NCBI RefSeq assembly: GCF_000953855.2
Contig: NZ_DF970131.1
Span: forward strand, 1-38,685
Length of the DNA: 38,685 nt
Reading direction: 5' to 3'
From: Mizugakiibacter sediminis
GTDB lineage: Bacteria; Pseudomonadota; Gammaproteobacteria; Xanthomonadales; Rhodanobacteraceae
Below are positions 1-6,837 of this stretch, in pieces. Position 1 is the first letter of the stretch. Each line of letters begins with the position of its first letter. The notes beneath the pieces are model-generated. The model did no database searches, was not told where the DNA came from, and was given only the letters and a program-made list of their open reading frames with translations. The translations under genes and the position numbers were made by a program.

Positions 1-185
1 TGGGGCCGGTGCCGCCGGCGCCCGCTCCACTGCCGCCGCAGCCCACGCTGGCCGTGCCGCCGGCGCCGGTCGCGCCGCAGCAGGGGTCGCTGCTGCCGGA
101 AGCCGTGCGGCCGCCGCAGCCGGAGGCGCCCGCCGCCGTGTCGGCCGCGGACGCGCCGCCCAAGCCGACGAACGAGGACGTCTGA
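1..185 (+). CDS. 3' end of an unknown protein with a Pro/Ala-rich tail (partial)
   Basis: An open frame enters from the left edge (codons begin at base 3) and ends in TGA at 183-185. The roughly 60 visible residues are almost entirely Pro, Ala, Val and Gln with runs such as PVPPAPAPLPPQP, and end in PPKPTNEDV. This low-complexity composition suggests an extended linker or tail, such as those of periplasm-spanning or surface proteins, but no domain is visible, so I assign no function. A strong terminator hairpin follows 8 bases after the stop, which supports this as a real gene end. The codons keep a G/C-rich third position, as in the rest of the window. Confidence 0.6.
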   Translation, partial: GPVPPAPAPLPPQPTLAVPPAPVAPQQGSLLPEAVRPPQPEAPAAVSAADAPPKPTNEDV

Positions 186-193
186 GCAAACGC

Positions 194-219
194 AAACGCC
201 CGGCGCAAGCCGGGCGTTT
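194..219. terminator. Bidirectional rho-independent terminator
   Basis: Perfect 11-bp stem (AAACGCCCGGC / GCCGGGCGTTT) closed by a GCAA loop. It lies between the convergent ends of the Pro-rich gene (stop at 185) and the gacA-like gene (stop at 251). The arm ends give a T-rich tail in both directions (TTTCGCTTT on plus, TTTGCGTTTG on minus), so it can serve both genes. Confidence 0.85.
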
Positions 220-250
220 CGCTTTCACCGGACGATGCGGCGCCGGTCGG

Positions 251-904
251 TCAGCGGCGCAAGCCCTCCGCCTGCGGGTCGAGCAGGCCGTGCGCGCTCA
301 TCAGATGGGCCAGCGCGATCGGGTTGTCCACGTCCAGCTTGTCGAACAGGCGCTGCTTGTAGGTCGACACCGTCTTCGCGCTCAAGTGCAGCTGCGCCGC
401 GATCGCGTTCACCGGCTTGCCCCGCACCAGCATCATCGCCACCTCGAGTTCGCGCACGGACAGCGCCTCGAACGGCGACTCCGCGCCGTCCAGCGTCGAC
501 AGCGCAAGCTGCTGCGCCACCGAAGCGGCGAGATAGCGATGGCCTTGCGCCACCTGGCGCACCGCGCGCACCAGCTCGTCGGCGTTGCAGCCCTTGGTCA
601 GATAGCCGAGCGCGCCGGCGTCGAGCAGGCGGCGCGGGAAGCGCGCGTCCTCGACCACGGTCAGGACGACGATTTGCGTCGGCAGGCGCGCGCGGCGCAC
701 GCGTTCGGTCAGCTCCACGCCGCTCATGCCGGGCATGTGCACGTCCACCAGCGCGACGTCGGGACGATGCGTGCGGATCAGCCGCAGACCATCCTCCGCG
801 CTGCCCGCCTCGCCGAGCACCTGCATGTCGGGCTGCTTCTCGATGATGAAACGGAACCCGGTCCTGACCAGCTCGTGGTCGTCCACCAGCACTACGCGGA
901 TCAC
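251..904 (-). CDS. gacA: GacA/UvrY-type response regulator (NarL/FixJ family)
   Basis: 217 aa, the usual size for the family. Residues 1-120 form a receiver domain with acidic pocket D8-D9, phospho-acceptor D54 (in LVDVHMPG) and the conserved Lys in GYLTKG. Residues about 148-210 form a LuxR-type helix-turn-helix (LSVRELEVAMMLVRG ... LSAKTVSTYKQRLFDKL). GacA/UvrY proteins are activated by a BarA/GacS hybrid kinase and switch on small RNAs that titrate CsrA/RsmA. The start is GTG at 904, chosen because the receiver begins there and a purine-rich GGAGGGGGAAGG lies just upstream. The gene lies after the pgsA-tRNA cluster on the same strand. In E. coli uvrY sits at the other end of that cluster, before uvrC. 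The family call is firm; the GacA/UvrY subgroup rests on this linkage and overall similarity. Confidence 0.9.
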   Translation of the reverse strand: MIRVVLVDDHELVRTGFRFIIEKQPDMQVLGEAGSAEDGLRLIRTHRPDVALVDVHMPGMSGVELTERVRRARLPTQIVVLTVVEDARFPRRLLDAGALGYLTKGCNADELVRAVRQVAQGHRYLAASVAQQLALSTLDGAESPFEALSVRELEVAMMLVRGKPVNAIAAQLHLSAKTVSTYKQRLFDKLDVDNPIALAHLMSAHGLLDPQAEGLRR

Positions 905-944
905 GGCACCTTCCCCCTCCTCAAGGTGTCTGCCTGCGCCCGAA

Positions 945-971
945 ATTATGCGGTACGCGGCGTCTTTGCAA
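945..971 (-). promoter_or_regulatory. Possible promoter of the gacA-like gene
   Basis: On the minus strand a TTGCAA (966-971) and a CATAAT (945-950, 5 of 6 to the -10 consensus) are separated by 15 bases. The -10 lies about 40 bases before the GTG start. The spacer is short, so the -35 is uncertain. Read-through from the tRNA genes is the alternative. Confidence 0.4.
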
Positions 972-1031
972 CCGTGCCATCCGGCATCGGGACGAGCGCG
1001 GCGACGACGGCTTTCGGTCGATCCGCGAAGA

Positions 1032-1118
1032 TGGTGCCCGGGGCCGGACTCGAACCGGCACGGCGGTCAAGCCTGCGGATTTTAAGTCCGCTGCGTCTAC
1101 CGATTTCGCCACCCGGGC
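1032..1118 (-). tRNA. tRNA-Leu (UAA)
   Basis: 87 bases including an encoded CCA. The acceptor stem GCCCGGG pairs with CCCGGGC, the anticodon stem GCGGA/TCCGC encloses loop CTTAAAA (anticodon TAA), and there is a long variable arm and a GGTTCGAGTCC T arm. The long variable arm and anticodon identify leucine. It is the third tRNA of the Gly-Cys-Leu set; E. coli has the same order after pgsA (glyW-cysT-leuZ). Confidence 0.97.
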
Positions 1119-1131
1119 GCAGAAACGAAAA

Positions 1132-1157
1132 GCGCGCGCCACCTGCGTGGCGCGCGC
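1132..1157 (-). terminator. Terminator-like hairpin between tRNA-Cys and tRNA-Leu
   Basis: Stem of 11 bp (outer pair at 1132/1157, arms around CGCGCGCCAC and GTGGCGCGCG) with a 4-base loop. On the minus strand it is followed by TTTTCGTTTCT. It starts 26 bases after tRNA-Cys and ends 13 bases before tRNA-Leu, which leaves no room for a separate tRNA-Leu promoter. It may therefore be a leaky terminator or a processing signal. Confidence 0.55.
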
Positions 1158-1183
1158 CGTGAACGGTGCATGTCGAAACGTCT

Positions 1184-1257
1184 TGGAGGCCAGGGTCGGA
1201 ATCGAACCGGCGTACACGGCTTTGCAGGCCGCTGCATGACCACTCTGCCACCTGGCC
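1184..1257 (-). tRNA. tRNA-Cys (GCA)
   Basis: 74 bases including an encoded CCA. The acceptor GGCCAGG pairs with CCTGGCC, the discriminator base is U as in other tRNA-Cys, and the anticodon loop CTGCAAA gives GCA. The T arm is GGTTCGATTCC. It is the middle gene of the Gly-Cys-Leu cluster. Confidence 0.97.
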
Positions 1258-1275
1258 GTGGCGCGCGTCGCCGCG

Positions 1276-1304
1276 AGCTTAGCCGCGGGACTCCGAAAAA
1301 ACAA
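1276..1304 (-). promoter_or_regulatory. Possible promoter of tRNA-Cys overlapping the upstream terminator tail
   Basis: Minus-strand TTGTTT (1299-1304) and TAAGCT (1276-1281) are spaced by 17 bases. The -10 is 18 bases before the mature tRNA-Cys 5' end. The -35 lies in the T tract of the tRNA-Gly terminator, so one stretch could end one transcript and start the next. The -35 match is weak (3 of 6). Confidence 0.4.
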
Positions 1305-1328
1305 AACCTCGGCGCACCGAGGTTTTGT
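1301..1328 (-). terminator. Rho-independent terminator after tRNA-Gly
   Basis: Perfect 12-bp stem (ACAAAACCTCGG / CCGAGGTTTTGT) with loop CGCA. On the minus strand it is followed by a run of six T (complement of A 1295-1300). It begins 8 bases after the tRNA-Gly CCA end, so it can terminate the pgsA/tRNA-Gly transcript before tRNA-Cys. Confidence 0.85.
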
Positions 1329-1336
1329 CGGAAAAC

Positions 1337-1412
<76 letters not shown>

Positions 1413-1424
1413 GCGAGACCGCCT

Positions 1425-1452
1425 AGTTTACGGATGCCTGCAGGGGTGTCAA
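1425..1452 (-). promoter_or_regulatory. Strong sigma-70 promoter of tRNA-Gly with a palindromic -35 region
   Basis: Minus-strand TTGACA (1447-1452, full consensus) and TAAACT (1425-1430) are separated by 16 bases. The predicted start is about 6 bases before the tRNA. The sequence just after the -10 is GC-rich (GGCGGTC), typical of stable-RNA promoters under stringent control. The -35 sits inside a small palindrome, GGGTGT-TG-ACACCC. Confidence 0.8.
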
Positions 1453-1467
1453 CACCCTGCGCGCCGC

Positions 1468-2043
1468 TCAGGCGCCGCTCGCGCCGCGCCCGTTGCCCAG
1501 CACCGGCCAGGCCGCGCGCATGTAGGCGAAACCCGACCAGATCGTCAGCACCGCGGCCAGCACCAGCAGCGATTCGCCGACGTGGTAAAGGCGCAGCGTC
1601 TCCGAGTCGTGCTGCAGCAGCAGCACCACCAGCGCCACCATCTGCAGCGCGGTCTTGAACTTGCCGAGCAGCGCGACGCGCACGCGCGCGCGCTCGCCGA
1701 CGTGCGCCATCCACTCGCGCAGCGCGGACACGGCGATCTCGCGGCCGACGATCACCGCCGCGGTGACCGCGAGCAGCGCGGTCGGATGGTTCTGCACCAG
1801 CAGGAACAGCGTCACCGCCACCATCAGCTTGTCCGCCACCGGATCGAGGAACGCGCCGAACGCCGACACCTGATCGAAGCGGCGCGCCAGGTAACCGTCG
1901 AACCAGTCGGTGACGGCGGCCAGCACGAACACCGCCGCCGCCGCCACGTTGGCGCCGCGAAACGGCGCGTAGAACGCCACCACCATCACCGGCAGCAGGA
2001 AGATGCGGAACAGGGTCAGCCAGGTCGGCAGGTTCAGACGCAT
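1468..2043 (-). CDS. pgsA: CDP-diacylglycerol--glycerol-3-phosphate 3-phosphatidyltransferase
   Basis: 191 aa. It makes phosphatidylglycerophosphate from CDP-diacylglycerol and sn-glycerol 3-phosphate, the committed step to phosphatidylglycerol and cardiolipin, in the inner membrane. The full CDP-alcohol phosphatidyltransferase signature is present: D46xxDG50xxAR54x8G63xxxD67xxxD71. Several hydrophobic segments (about residues 8-25, 33-47, 74-95, 145-165) fit an integral membrane enzyme. The ATG at 2043 gives the usual short N-terminus (MRLNLPTWLTLFR). uvrC lies 66 bases upstream on the same strand and tRNA-Gly follows 55 bases downstream, as in the E. coli uvrC-pgsA-glyW arrangement. Confidence 0.97.
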   Translation of the reverse strand: MRLNLPTWLTLFRIFLLPVMVVAFYAPFRGANVAAAAVFVLAAVTDWFDGYLARRFDQVSAFGAFLDPVADKLMVAVTLFLLVQNHPTALLAVTAAVIVGREIAVSALREWMAHVGERARVRVALLGKFKTALQMVALVVLLLQHDSETLRLYHVGESLLVLAAVLTIWSGFAYMRAAWPVLGNGRGASGA

Positions 2044-2109
2044 GCAGGCGGCGGCGTGGTTGCGGCGACGAAGGGCGCCGTCGAGTTTCGCACGCGGCGC
2101 CGCCGCGCG

Positions 2110-3930
2110 TCAGCCGTGGAAGGCCGCATAGATGCGCTCCGCCAGGGACCGGCTGACGCCCTTCACGCGCATCAGCTCGTCCACGCCGGCGGCGGCCACG
2201 CCGGCCAGTCCGCCGAACGCGCGCAGCAGCGCCCCGCGCCGCTGCGCGCCCACGCCGGGAATGTCCTCCAGCGCGCTGCGCTCGCGCGCCGCCTCGCGGC
2301 GCTTGCGGTGCCCGGTGATGGCGAAGCGGTGCGCCTCGTCGCGCACCGCCTGGATCAGGTGCAATGCGGCCGATTCGGGTCCCGGCTGCAGGGAGCGGCC
2401 GCCGGCGCCCAGCACCAGGGTCTCGTCGCCGGCCTTGCGCGCCGGCCCCTTCGCCACGCCGACCACGGCGATGTCGCCGAGGCCGAGTTCGCGCAGCACG
2501 TCCAGCGCTTGCGCGACCTGGCCCTGGCCGCCGTCGATCAGCAGCACGTCCGGCGCCTCGCCCTCGCCTTCCGCCAACCGGCGGAAGCGCCGGGTCAGCG
2601 CCTGGCGCATCGCGGCGTAGTCGTCGCCCGGGGCGACGCCGGCGATGTTGAAGCGGCGGTAGCGCGACTTGTCGGGGCCCTCGGGACCATAGACGACGCA
2701 CGAGGCGACGGTGGCCTCGCCGAGCGTGTGGCTGATGTCGAAGCACTCCAGCCGGCACGGCGTCTCGTCGAGATCGAGCAGTTCGCGCAGCGCCTCGAAG
2801 CGCGCGTGCAGCGTCTGCCGGCTGGACAGCCGGCCGAGCAGCGCCGCCTGCACGTTGCGCAGCGCGAGTTCCAGGAAGCGCGCGCGCGCGCCGCGCACGC
2901 TGGTCTTCACCGCCACCGCGTGGCCGGCGTGCGCGGAAAGCGCTTCCGCCAGCACGTCGGCGTCGTCCGGCGCGTCGCTGAGGATCAACTCCTGCGGCAC
3001 CGGCTTGTCGAGGTAGTACTGCGCGACGAACTGGCCGAGCACGTCGCCGGGCGTGGCATCCAGCGGCAGCCGCGGGAAGTAGTCGCGCGAACCCAGGCTG
3101 ATGCCGTTGCGGAAGTACAGCACCGACACGCAGGCCACGCCCGCCTCGATGCGGCAGGCCAGCACGTCCATGTCGGCGGTCGCGCCCTGCACATAGTGAT
3201 GCGCCTGGATCTTGCGCAGGCCGGCGACCTGGTCGCGCAGGCGCGCCGCGCGCTCGAAGTCCAGCGCCGCGCTGGCCTGCTCCATCGCCGCCGCCAGCTC
3301 GTCGATCACGGCGCTGCTGCGTCCCTCGAGGAACATCGTGGCGTGGCGCACGTCGCGCTGGTAGTCCTCGACCGGGATGTAGCCCACGCAAGGCGCACTG
3401 CAGCGGCCGATCTGGTACTGCAGGCAGGGCCGCGAGCGGTTGCGGAAGTAGCTGTCCTCGCACTGCCGCACCTTGAACAGCTTCTGCATCAGGTCGAGGC
3501 TTTCGCGCACCGCGTAGGCGCTGGGGAACGGGCCGAAGTAGCGGCCCTTGCCGGTGCGCGCGCCGCGATGGAAGCCCATGCGCGGATAGTCGCCGTCGGA
3601 GAGGTGGATGTACGGATAGCTCTTGTCGTCGCGCAGCAGGATGTTGTAGCGCGGCCGCAGCGACTTGATCAGTTGCGACTCGAGCAGCAGCGCCTCGCCC
3701 TCGGTGCGCGTCAACGTCACCTCGATGCGCGCGATCTGCGACACCATCACCGCGATGCGCGACTCCAGCGCCTTGCTGAAGTAGCTGCCGACGCGCTTCT
3801 GCAGGTTGTTGGCCTTGCCGACGTACAGCAGCTCGCCGGCGGCGTCGAACATGCGGTAGACGCCGGGAGAAGTGCTCAGCGTGCGGACGAAGGCCTTGCC
3901 GTCGAAGGCCGGCGCGGAGGGAGAAGCCAT
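2110..3930 (-). CDS. uvrC: UvrABC excision nuclease subunit C
   Basis: 606 aa, normal for UvrC. This subunit makes both incisions around DNA lesions in nucleotide excision repair after UvrB is loaded. Visible parts: an N-terminal GIY-YIG nuclease (GVY at 23-25, YVGK at 36-39, Arg46); a Cys-rich stretch RPCLQYQIGRCSAPC; a UvrB-binding coiled coil (about 205-240, AMEQASAALDFERAARLRDQ); an RNase H-like nuclease half containing ECFDISH and LLIDGGQGQ; and tandem helix-hairpin-helix motifs at the C-terminus (IPGVGAQRRGALL and VKGVSRSLAERIY). The ATG at 3930 is chosen because the GIY-YIG domain begins directly after it. There is no Shine-Dalgarno sequence; a TACAAT box ends 6 bases before the ATG, so the mRNA may be leaderless. 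Confidence 0.97.
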   Translation of the reverse strand: MASPSAPAFDGKAFVRTLSTSPGVYRMFDAAGELLYVGKANNLQKRVGSYFSKALESRIAVMVSQIARIEVTLTRTEGEALLLESQLIKSLRPRYNILLRDDKSYPYIHLSDGDYPRMGFHRGARTGKGRYFGPFPSAYAVRESLDLMQKLFKVRQCEDSYFRNRSRPCLQYQIGRCSAPCVGYIPVEDYQRDVRHATMFLEGRSSAVIDELAAAMEQASAALDFERAARLRDQVAGLRKIQAHHYVQGATADMDVLACRIEAGVACVSVLYFRNGISLGSRDYFPRLPLDATPGDVLGQFVAQYYLDKPVPQELILSDAPDDADVLAEALSAHAGHAVAVKTSVRGARARFLELALRNVQAALLGRLSSRQTLHARFEALRELLDLDETPCRLECFDISHTLGEATVASCVVYGPEGPDKSRYRRFNIAGVAPGDDYAAMRQALTRRFRRLAEGEGEAPDVLLIDGGQGQVAQALDVLRELGLGDIAVVGVAKGPARKAGDETLVLGAGGRSLQPGPESAALHLIQAVRDEAHRFAITGHRKRREAARERSALEDIPGVGAQRRGALLRAFGGLAGVAAAGVDELMRVKGVSRSLAERIYAAFHG

Positions 3931-3936
3931 CCGCGC

Positions 3937-3942
3937 ATTGTA
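3937..3942 (-). promoter_or_regulatory. -10 box directly upstream of uvrC (leaderless start predicted)
   Basis: Minus-strand TACAAT (5 of 6) is followed by exactly six bases and then the uvrC ATG. This places the predicted +1 on the A of the start codon. No convincing -35 is seen. Confidence 0.5.
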
Positions 3943-3974
3943 GCCGGCGCGATCCGCGCGGGCAGCGCGCCGAG

Positions 3975-5402
3975 CTACTCGCCGATGCCGATGCGGCGGC
4001 AGGCGCCGCTGGCGATGTCGACGCGCACCACGCTGTGCGCGTTGCGGTCCGCCACCCACAGCGCGCCGGCGGCCGCCGACAGTCCGTGCGGCTCGCGGAA
4101 GCGGTAGTCGAGCTGCAGCGTCGCCAGCATGCCGGTGGCGACGTCGAGCAGGCAGACGCGGTCGTTGAGCGTGTCGGCGACGTAGACGTTGCCCTGCGCG
4201 TCGCTGGCGATGCCGAGCGGATGCGCCAGCCGCGCCGCCTCGCCGCGGCCGTCGCTGCAGCCCCAGCGGTAGGCGCCGCCTCCCGCCACCGTGCCGACCA
4301 TGCCGTCGGCGAGCCGCACCTGGCGGATCGCGTTGCCGGCCGCGTCGGCGACCAGCAGGCGCCCCGGCAACAGCGCCAGCGCGGAGGGCTGCGCGAAGCT
4401 GGCGTCGAACGCCGGGCCGTCGCCGCCGCCGGCGAGGCCGCTGCCGGCCAGCAGATCGACGCGGTCGCGGACGGGATCGAGGCGCCATACCTGGTGCTGT
4501 CCGGCCAGCGCCACGTACAGCCGCTCACCGGCCGCCGCCAGTCCGCTCGGCGCGCTGATGCCGATCGCATCCGGCCGGCAGCCCACCTGCGGCCGCTGCC
4601 GGCCGACGCTGCCGTTGCCGAGCACGGTGTCGGTTGCGCCGCTGTCGAGACGGATGCGGCGCACGCAGTGGTTGCCGGTGTCGGCGACATAGAGCACGTC
4701 GTCGACGCGCACCATCGACTGCGGGTGGCGGAAGCCGGACTCGGCGAGGCGGCCGTCCCAGTGGCCCGGATTGCCGGAGCCGAACTGGCGCAGGATGCGG
4801 CCGTCGTGCGTGCATTCGAGGATGCGGTTCTGCGCGCTGTCGCTGACGTACAGCCGGTCGGGCGTCGCCAGCACGTGCGAGGGGAAGCGCAGCGGCATGC
4901 GCGGCTCGGGGCGGAACGCCACCGGCGCCGGATCGAACTGGCGCAGGTCGCGCGCCGCGGCGTCGTCCAGCAGGGCGCCGATGGCGGCGTCGATCTCGGC
5001 CTGCCAGCCTTCGCCGACGTAGCGGCCCGCCAGCGCGCCCTCGCAATCGAACAGCAGCAGCGTCGGCCAGGCGTCGATGCCGAGCGCCTGCCACAGCGCC
5101 CAGTCGGCGTCGTTGGCCACCGGGTGGCGCACGTGGTGGCGGTTGACCGCCTTCAGCACCGCGGCGCCGTCGCGCTGCGCCGGATACTTCGGCACGTGCA
5201 CGCCGAACACGCTCAGCCCGTCGTGGTACTTGTTCTCGAGCTGGCGCAGCATCGGCAGCTGATTGATGCAGTGGACGCTGTCGTAGCTCCAGAAATGGAT
5301 CAGCGCCACGCGGCCGCGCGAATCCGCGAGGCACGGCGGCTCGCACGTGTTCACCCAGGCGAGATCGGCGGGAAACTCCGCCGCGGCGCGACGGCCGTTC
5401 AT
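3975..5402 (-). CDS. Thioredoxin-like domain plus six-bladed NHL-repeat protein
   Basis: 475 aa with no signal peptide. Residues about 15-160 resemble a TlpA/NHLRC2-type thioredoxin fold (RVALIHFWSYDSVHCINQLP, then GIDAWPTLLLFDCEG). The redox motif is S42-V-H-C45, so the first cysteine of CxxC is replaced by serine. Residues about 175-475 hold six NHL-like repeats (cores such as LYVADTGNHCVRRI and VYVADTLNDRVCLLD), enough for a six-bladed propeller. The layout matches the NHLRC2 family, whose bacterial role is not settled. Its ATG overlaps the stop of the phosphatase gene in ATGA, so the two are probably translationally coupled and cotranscribed with kdsB. The domain assignment is good; the substrate or partner is unknown. 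Confidence 0.8.
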   Translation of the reverse strand: MNGRRAAAEFPADLAWVNTCEPPCLADSRGRVALIHFWSYDSVHCINQLPMLRQLENKYHDGLSVFGVHVPKYPAQRDGAAVLKAVNRHHVRHPVANDADWALWQALGIDAWPTLLLFDCEGALAGRYVGEGWQAEIDAAIGALLDDAAARDLRQFDPAPVAFRPEPRMPLRFPSHVLATPDRLYVSDSAQNRILECTHDGRILRQFGSGNPGHWDGRLAESGFRHPQSMVRVDDVLYVADTGNHCVRRIRLDSGATDTVLGNGSVGRQRPQVGCRPDAIGISAPSGLAAAGERLYVALAGQHQVWRLDPVRDRVDLLAGSGLAGGGDGPAFDASFAQPSALALLPGRLLVADAAGNAIRQVRLADGMVGTVAGGGAYRWGCSDGRGEAARLAHPLGIASDAQGNVYVADTLNDRVCLLDVATGMLATLQLDYRFREPHGLSAAAGALWVADRNAHSVVRVDIASGACRRIGIGE

Positions 5403-5896
5403 GGGCGCCGCAGCGCCGCGGCGGCCGTTTCCGGCACGCGCGCGCCCCAGGCGCGCGCCAGCGCCAGCACGCCGCCGCGCACCAGCGCCAGCACCGCGCG
5501 GAAGTCGTCGAGCGAACCCGTGTACGGGTCGGGCACCTCGTGCGGCGCGGGGAAGCCGGCGTACTCCAGGAACAGCGCGGGCGGGTTCGGCGCATCCGTT
5601 CCCAGCCGCTGCAGCGCGCGCAGGTTGGCGCGGTCCATCGCCAGCACGCGCTCGTAGCGCGCGAAATCCTCGGCGCGCACCTGGCGCGCGCGATGCGCGC
5701 CGAGGTCGTAGCCCGCTTCCGCGGCGACCGCGAGCGCGCGCGGATCCGCGCCGCCGCCGACGTGCCAGTCGCCGGTACCGGCGGAGGCGACCGGCACGGC
5801 GAGGCCGAGCCGCGCGAACTCGGCGCGCGCCACCGCCTCCGCCAGCGGCGAGCGGCAGATGTTGCCGAGGCATACGAACAGGATGCCGCCGCTCAA
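5399..5896 (-). CDS. Low-molecular-weight protein-tyrosine phosphatase
   Basis: 165 aa. The P-loop V8-C9-LGNIC-R15-S16 matches CX5R, and the general-acid Asp lies in the DPYTG motif (D123), both in the usual positions. The P-loop must lie near the N-terminus and no ATG or GTG is available, so the best start is TTG at 5896. This TTG overlaps the kdsB stop (TTGA). The end overlaps the next gene in ATGA. Such enzymes dephosphorylate tyrosine on proteins, in bacteria often on polysaccharide-export kinases (Wzc/Etk type). Some relatives act as arsenate reductases, but the second and third catalytic cysteines expected for ArsC are not evident. No tyrosine kinase is in view. Confidence 0.9.
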   Translation of the reverse strand: MSGGILFVCLGNICRSPLAEAVARAEFARLGLAVPVASAGTGDWHVGGGADPRALAVAAEAGYDLGAHRARQVRAEDFARYERVLAMDRANLRALQRLGTDAPNPPALFLEYAGFPAPHEVPDPYTGSLDDFRAVLALVRGGVLALARAWGARVPETAAAALRRP

Positions 5897-6666
5897 GGCT
5901 GCGCCCCCAGCGCCGCGGCGGCGCGCGCCAGATCCTCTTCGGTGTCGACGCCCGGAGGGAACGGCTCCGGTGCCAGCCGCACGGCGACGGCGAAGCCGTG
6001 TTCGAGCGCGCGCAGCTGTTCCAGCGACTCGGCCTGCTCCAGCGGCGTGCGCGGCAGCGTGGCGAAGCGCCGCAGGAAGCCGGTGCGATAGGCGTAGATG
6101 CCGATGTGGCGCAGGAACTCGATGCCCTGCGGCAAACGCTCGCGCGACCGCGCGAAGGCATCGCGCGCCCACGGCAGCGGCGCGCGGCTGAAATACAGCG
6201 CGCGCCCGTCGGCGCCGCGCACCAGCTTGACGCAGTTGGGATCGAACAGTTGTGCGGCCTCGACGATCGGCGTCGCCAGCGTCGCCATCGGCGCCTCGTC
6301 CTCGGCCAGCGCCCGCGCCACCATGCGGATGCCGGAGGCGGGCGCGAACGGCTCGTCGCCCTGCAGGTTGACGACGATGGTGTCGTCCGGCCAGCCGTGG
6401 CGCGCCGCGCATTCGGCAAGGCGGTCGCTGCCGGAGGCGTGGTCGGCGCGCGTGGTGCAGACCAGCACCGGTTGGCCGCGCAGTGCCTCGACGATGCGCG
6501 CATCGTCGGTCGCCACCACCACCTCGGCGGCGCCGGCCGCCAGCGCGCGGCGCACGACGTGCAGGATCAGCGGCTCGCCGCGCAGCAGCCGCAGCGGCTT
6601 GCCCGGCAAACGGGTGGCCCCGTAGCGCGCCGGAATGGCGACGATGAAAGGGGGTACGGCATCCAT
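5893..6666 (-). CDS. kdsB: 3-deoxy-manno-octulosonate cytidylyltransferase (CMP-Kdo synthetase)
   Basis: 257 aa. It activates Kdo with CTP to CMP-Kdo for the lipopolysaccharide core, in the cytoplasm. The N-terminal nucleotide-binding segment [15 protein letters not shown], the ATDDARI and SGSDRLAE segments, VVNLQGDEP and the HIGIYAYR region are all typical. The ATG at 6666 is preceded by a GGAGG Shine-Dalgarno, and length matches the family. It is the first gene of a tight unit, kdsB - phosphatase - Trx/NHL, with 4-base overlaps. A plausible promoter lies about 25 bases upstream. Confidence 0.96.
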   Translation of the reverse strand: MDAVPPFIVAIPARYGATRLPGKPLRLLRGEPLILHVVRRALAAGAAEVVVATDDARIVEALRGQPVLVCTTRADHASGSDRLAECAARHGWPDDTIVVNLQGDEPFAPASGIRMVARALAEDEAPMATLATPIVEAAQLFDPNCVKLVRGADGRALYFSRAPLPWARDAFARSRERLPQGIEFLRHIGIYAYRTGFLRRFATLPRTPLEQAESLEQLRALEHGFAVAVRLAPEPFPPGVDTEEDLARAAAALGAQP

Positions 6667-6688
6667 GGACCGCCTCCGCGATCCGCGC

Positions 6689-6718
6689 AGCCTAACCGTG
6701 CCGCGCCGACGTCGGCAA
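6689..6718 (-). promoter_or_regulatory. Possible kdsB promoter
   Basis: Minus-strand TTGCCG (6713-6718) and TAGGCT (6689-6694) with an 18-base spacer, placing the start of transcription roughly 15 bases before the kdsB ATG and leaving the GGAGG ribosome site inside the leader. The -10 match is weak (3 of 6). Confidence 0.4.
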
Positions 6719-6837
6719 GCCGGGATGCGGCGTACACGCCCGCCGCTCCACAGTGCATGCGCGCACGCGTTTGCGCCACACATGTCTCGCGACGAAACCC
6801 ATCGGGAATTCCTTCGCGCGACTCGCGGGATACCGCA

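Noticed and set aside
1582-4107. Long plus-strand open frame opposite pgsA and uvrC (841 codons)
   Set aside because: It is a shadow of GC-rich coding sequence: rich in Arg, His, Gln and Ala, without domains, and covers two certain genes on the other strand.
6667-6837. Possible small gene between kdsB and ispG
   Set aside because: Frames exist on both strands but none has a ribosome site or conserved-looking composition; the stretch is explained by the kdsB promoter and leader.
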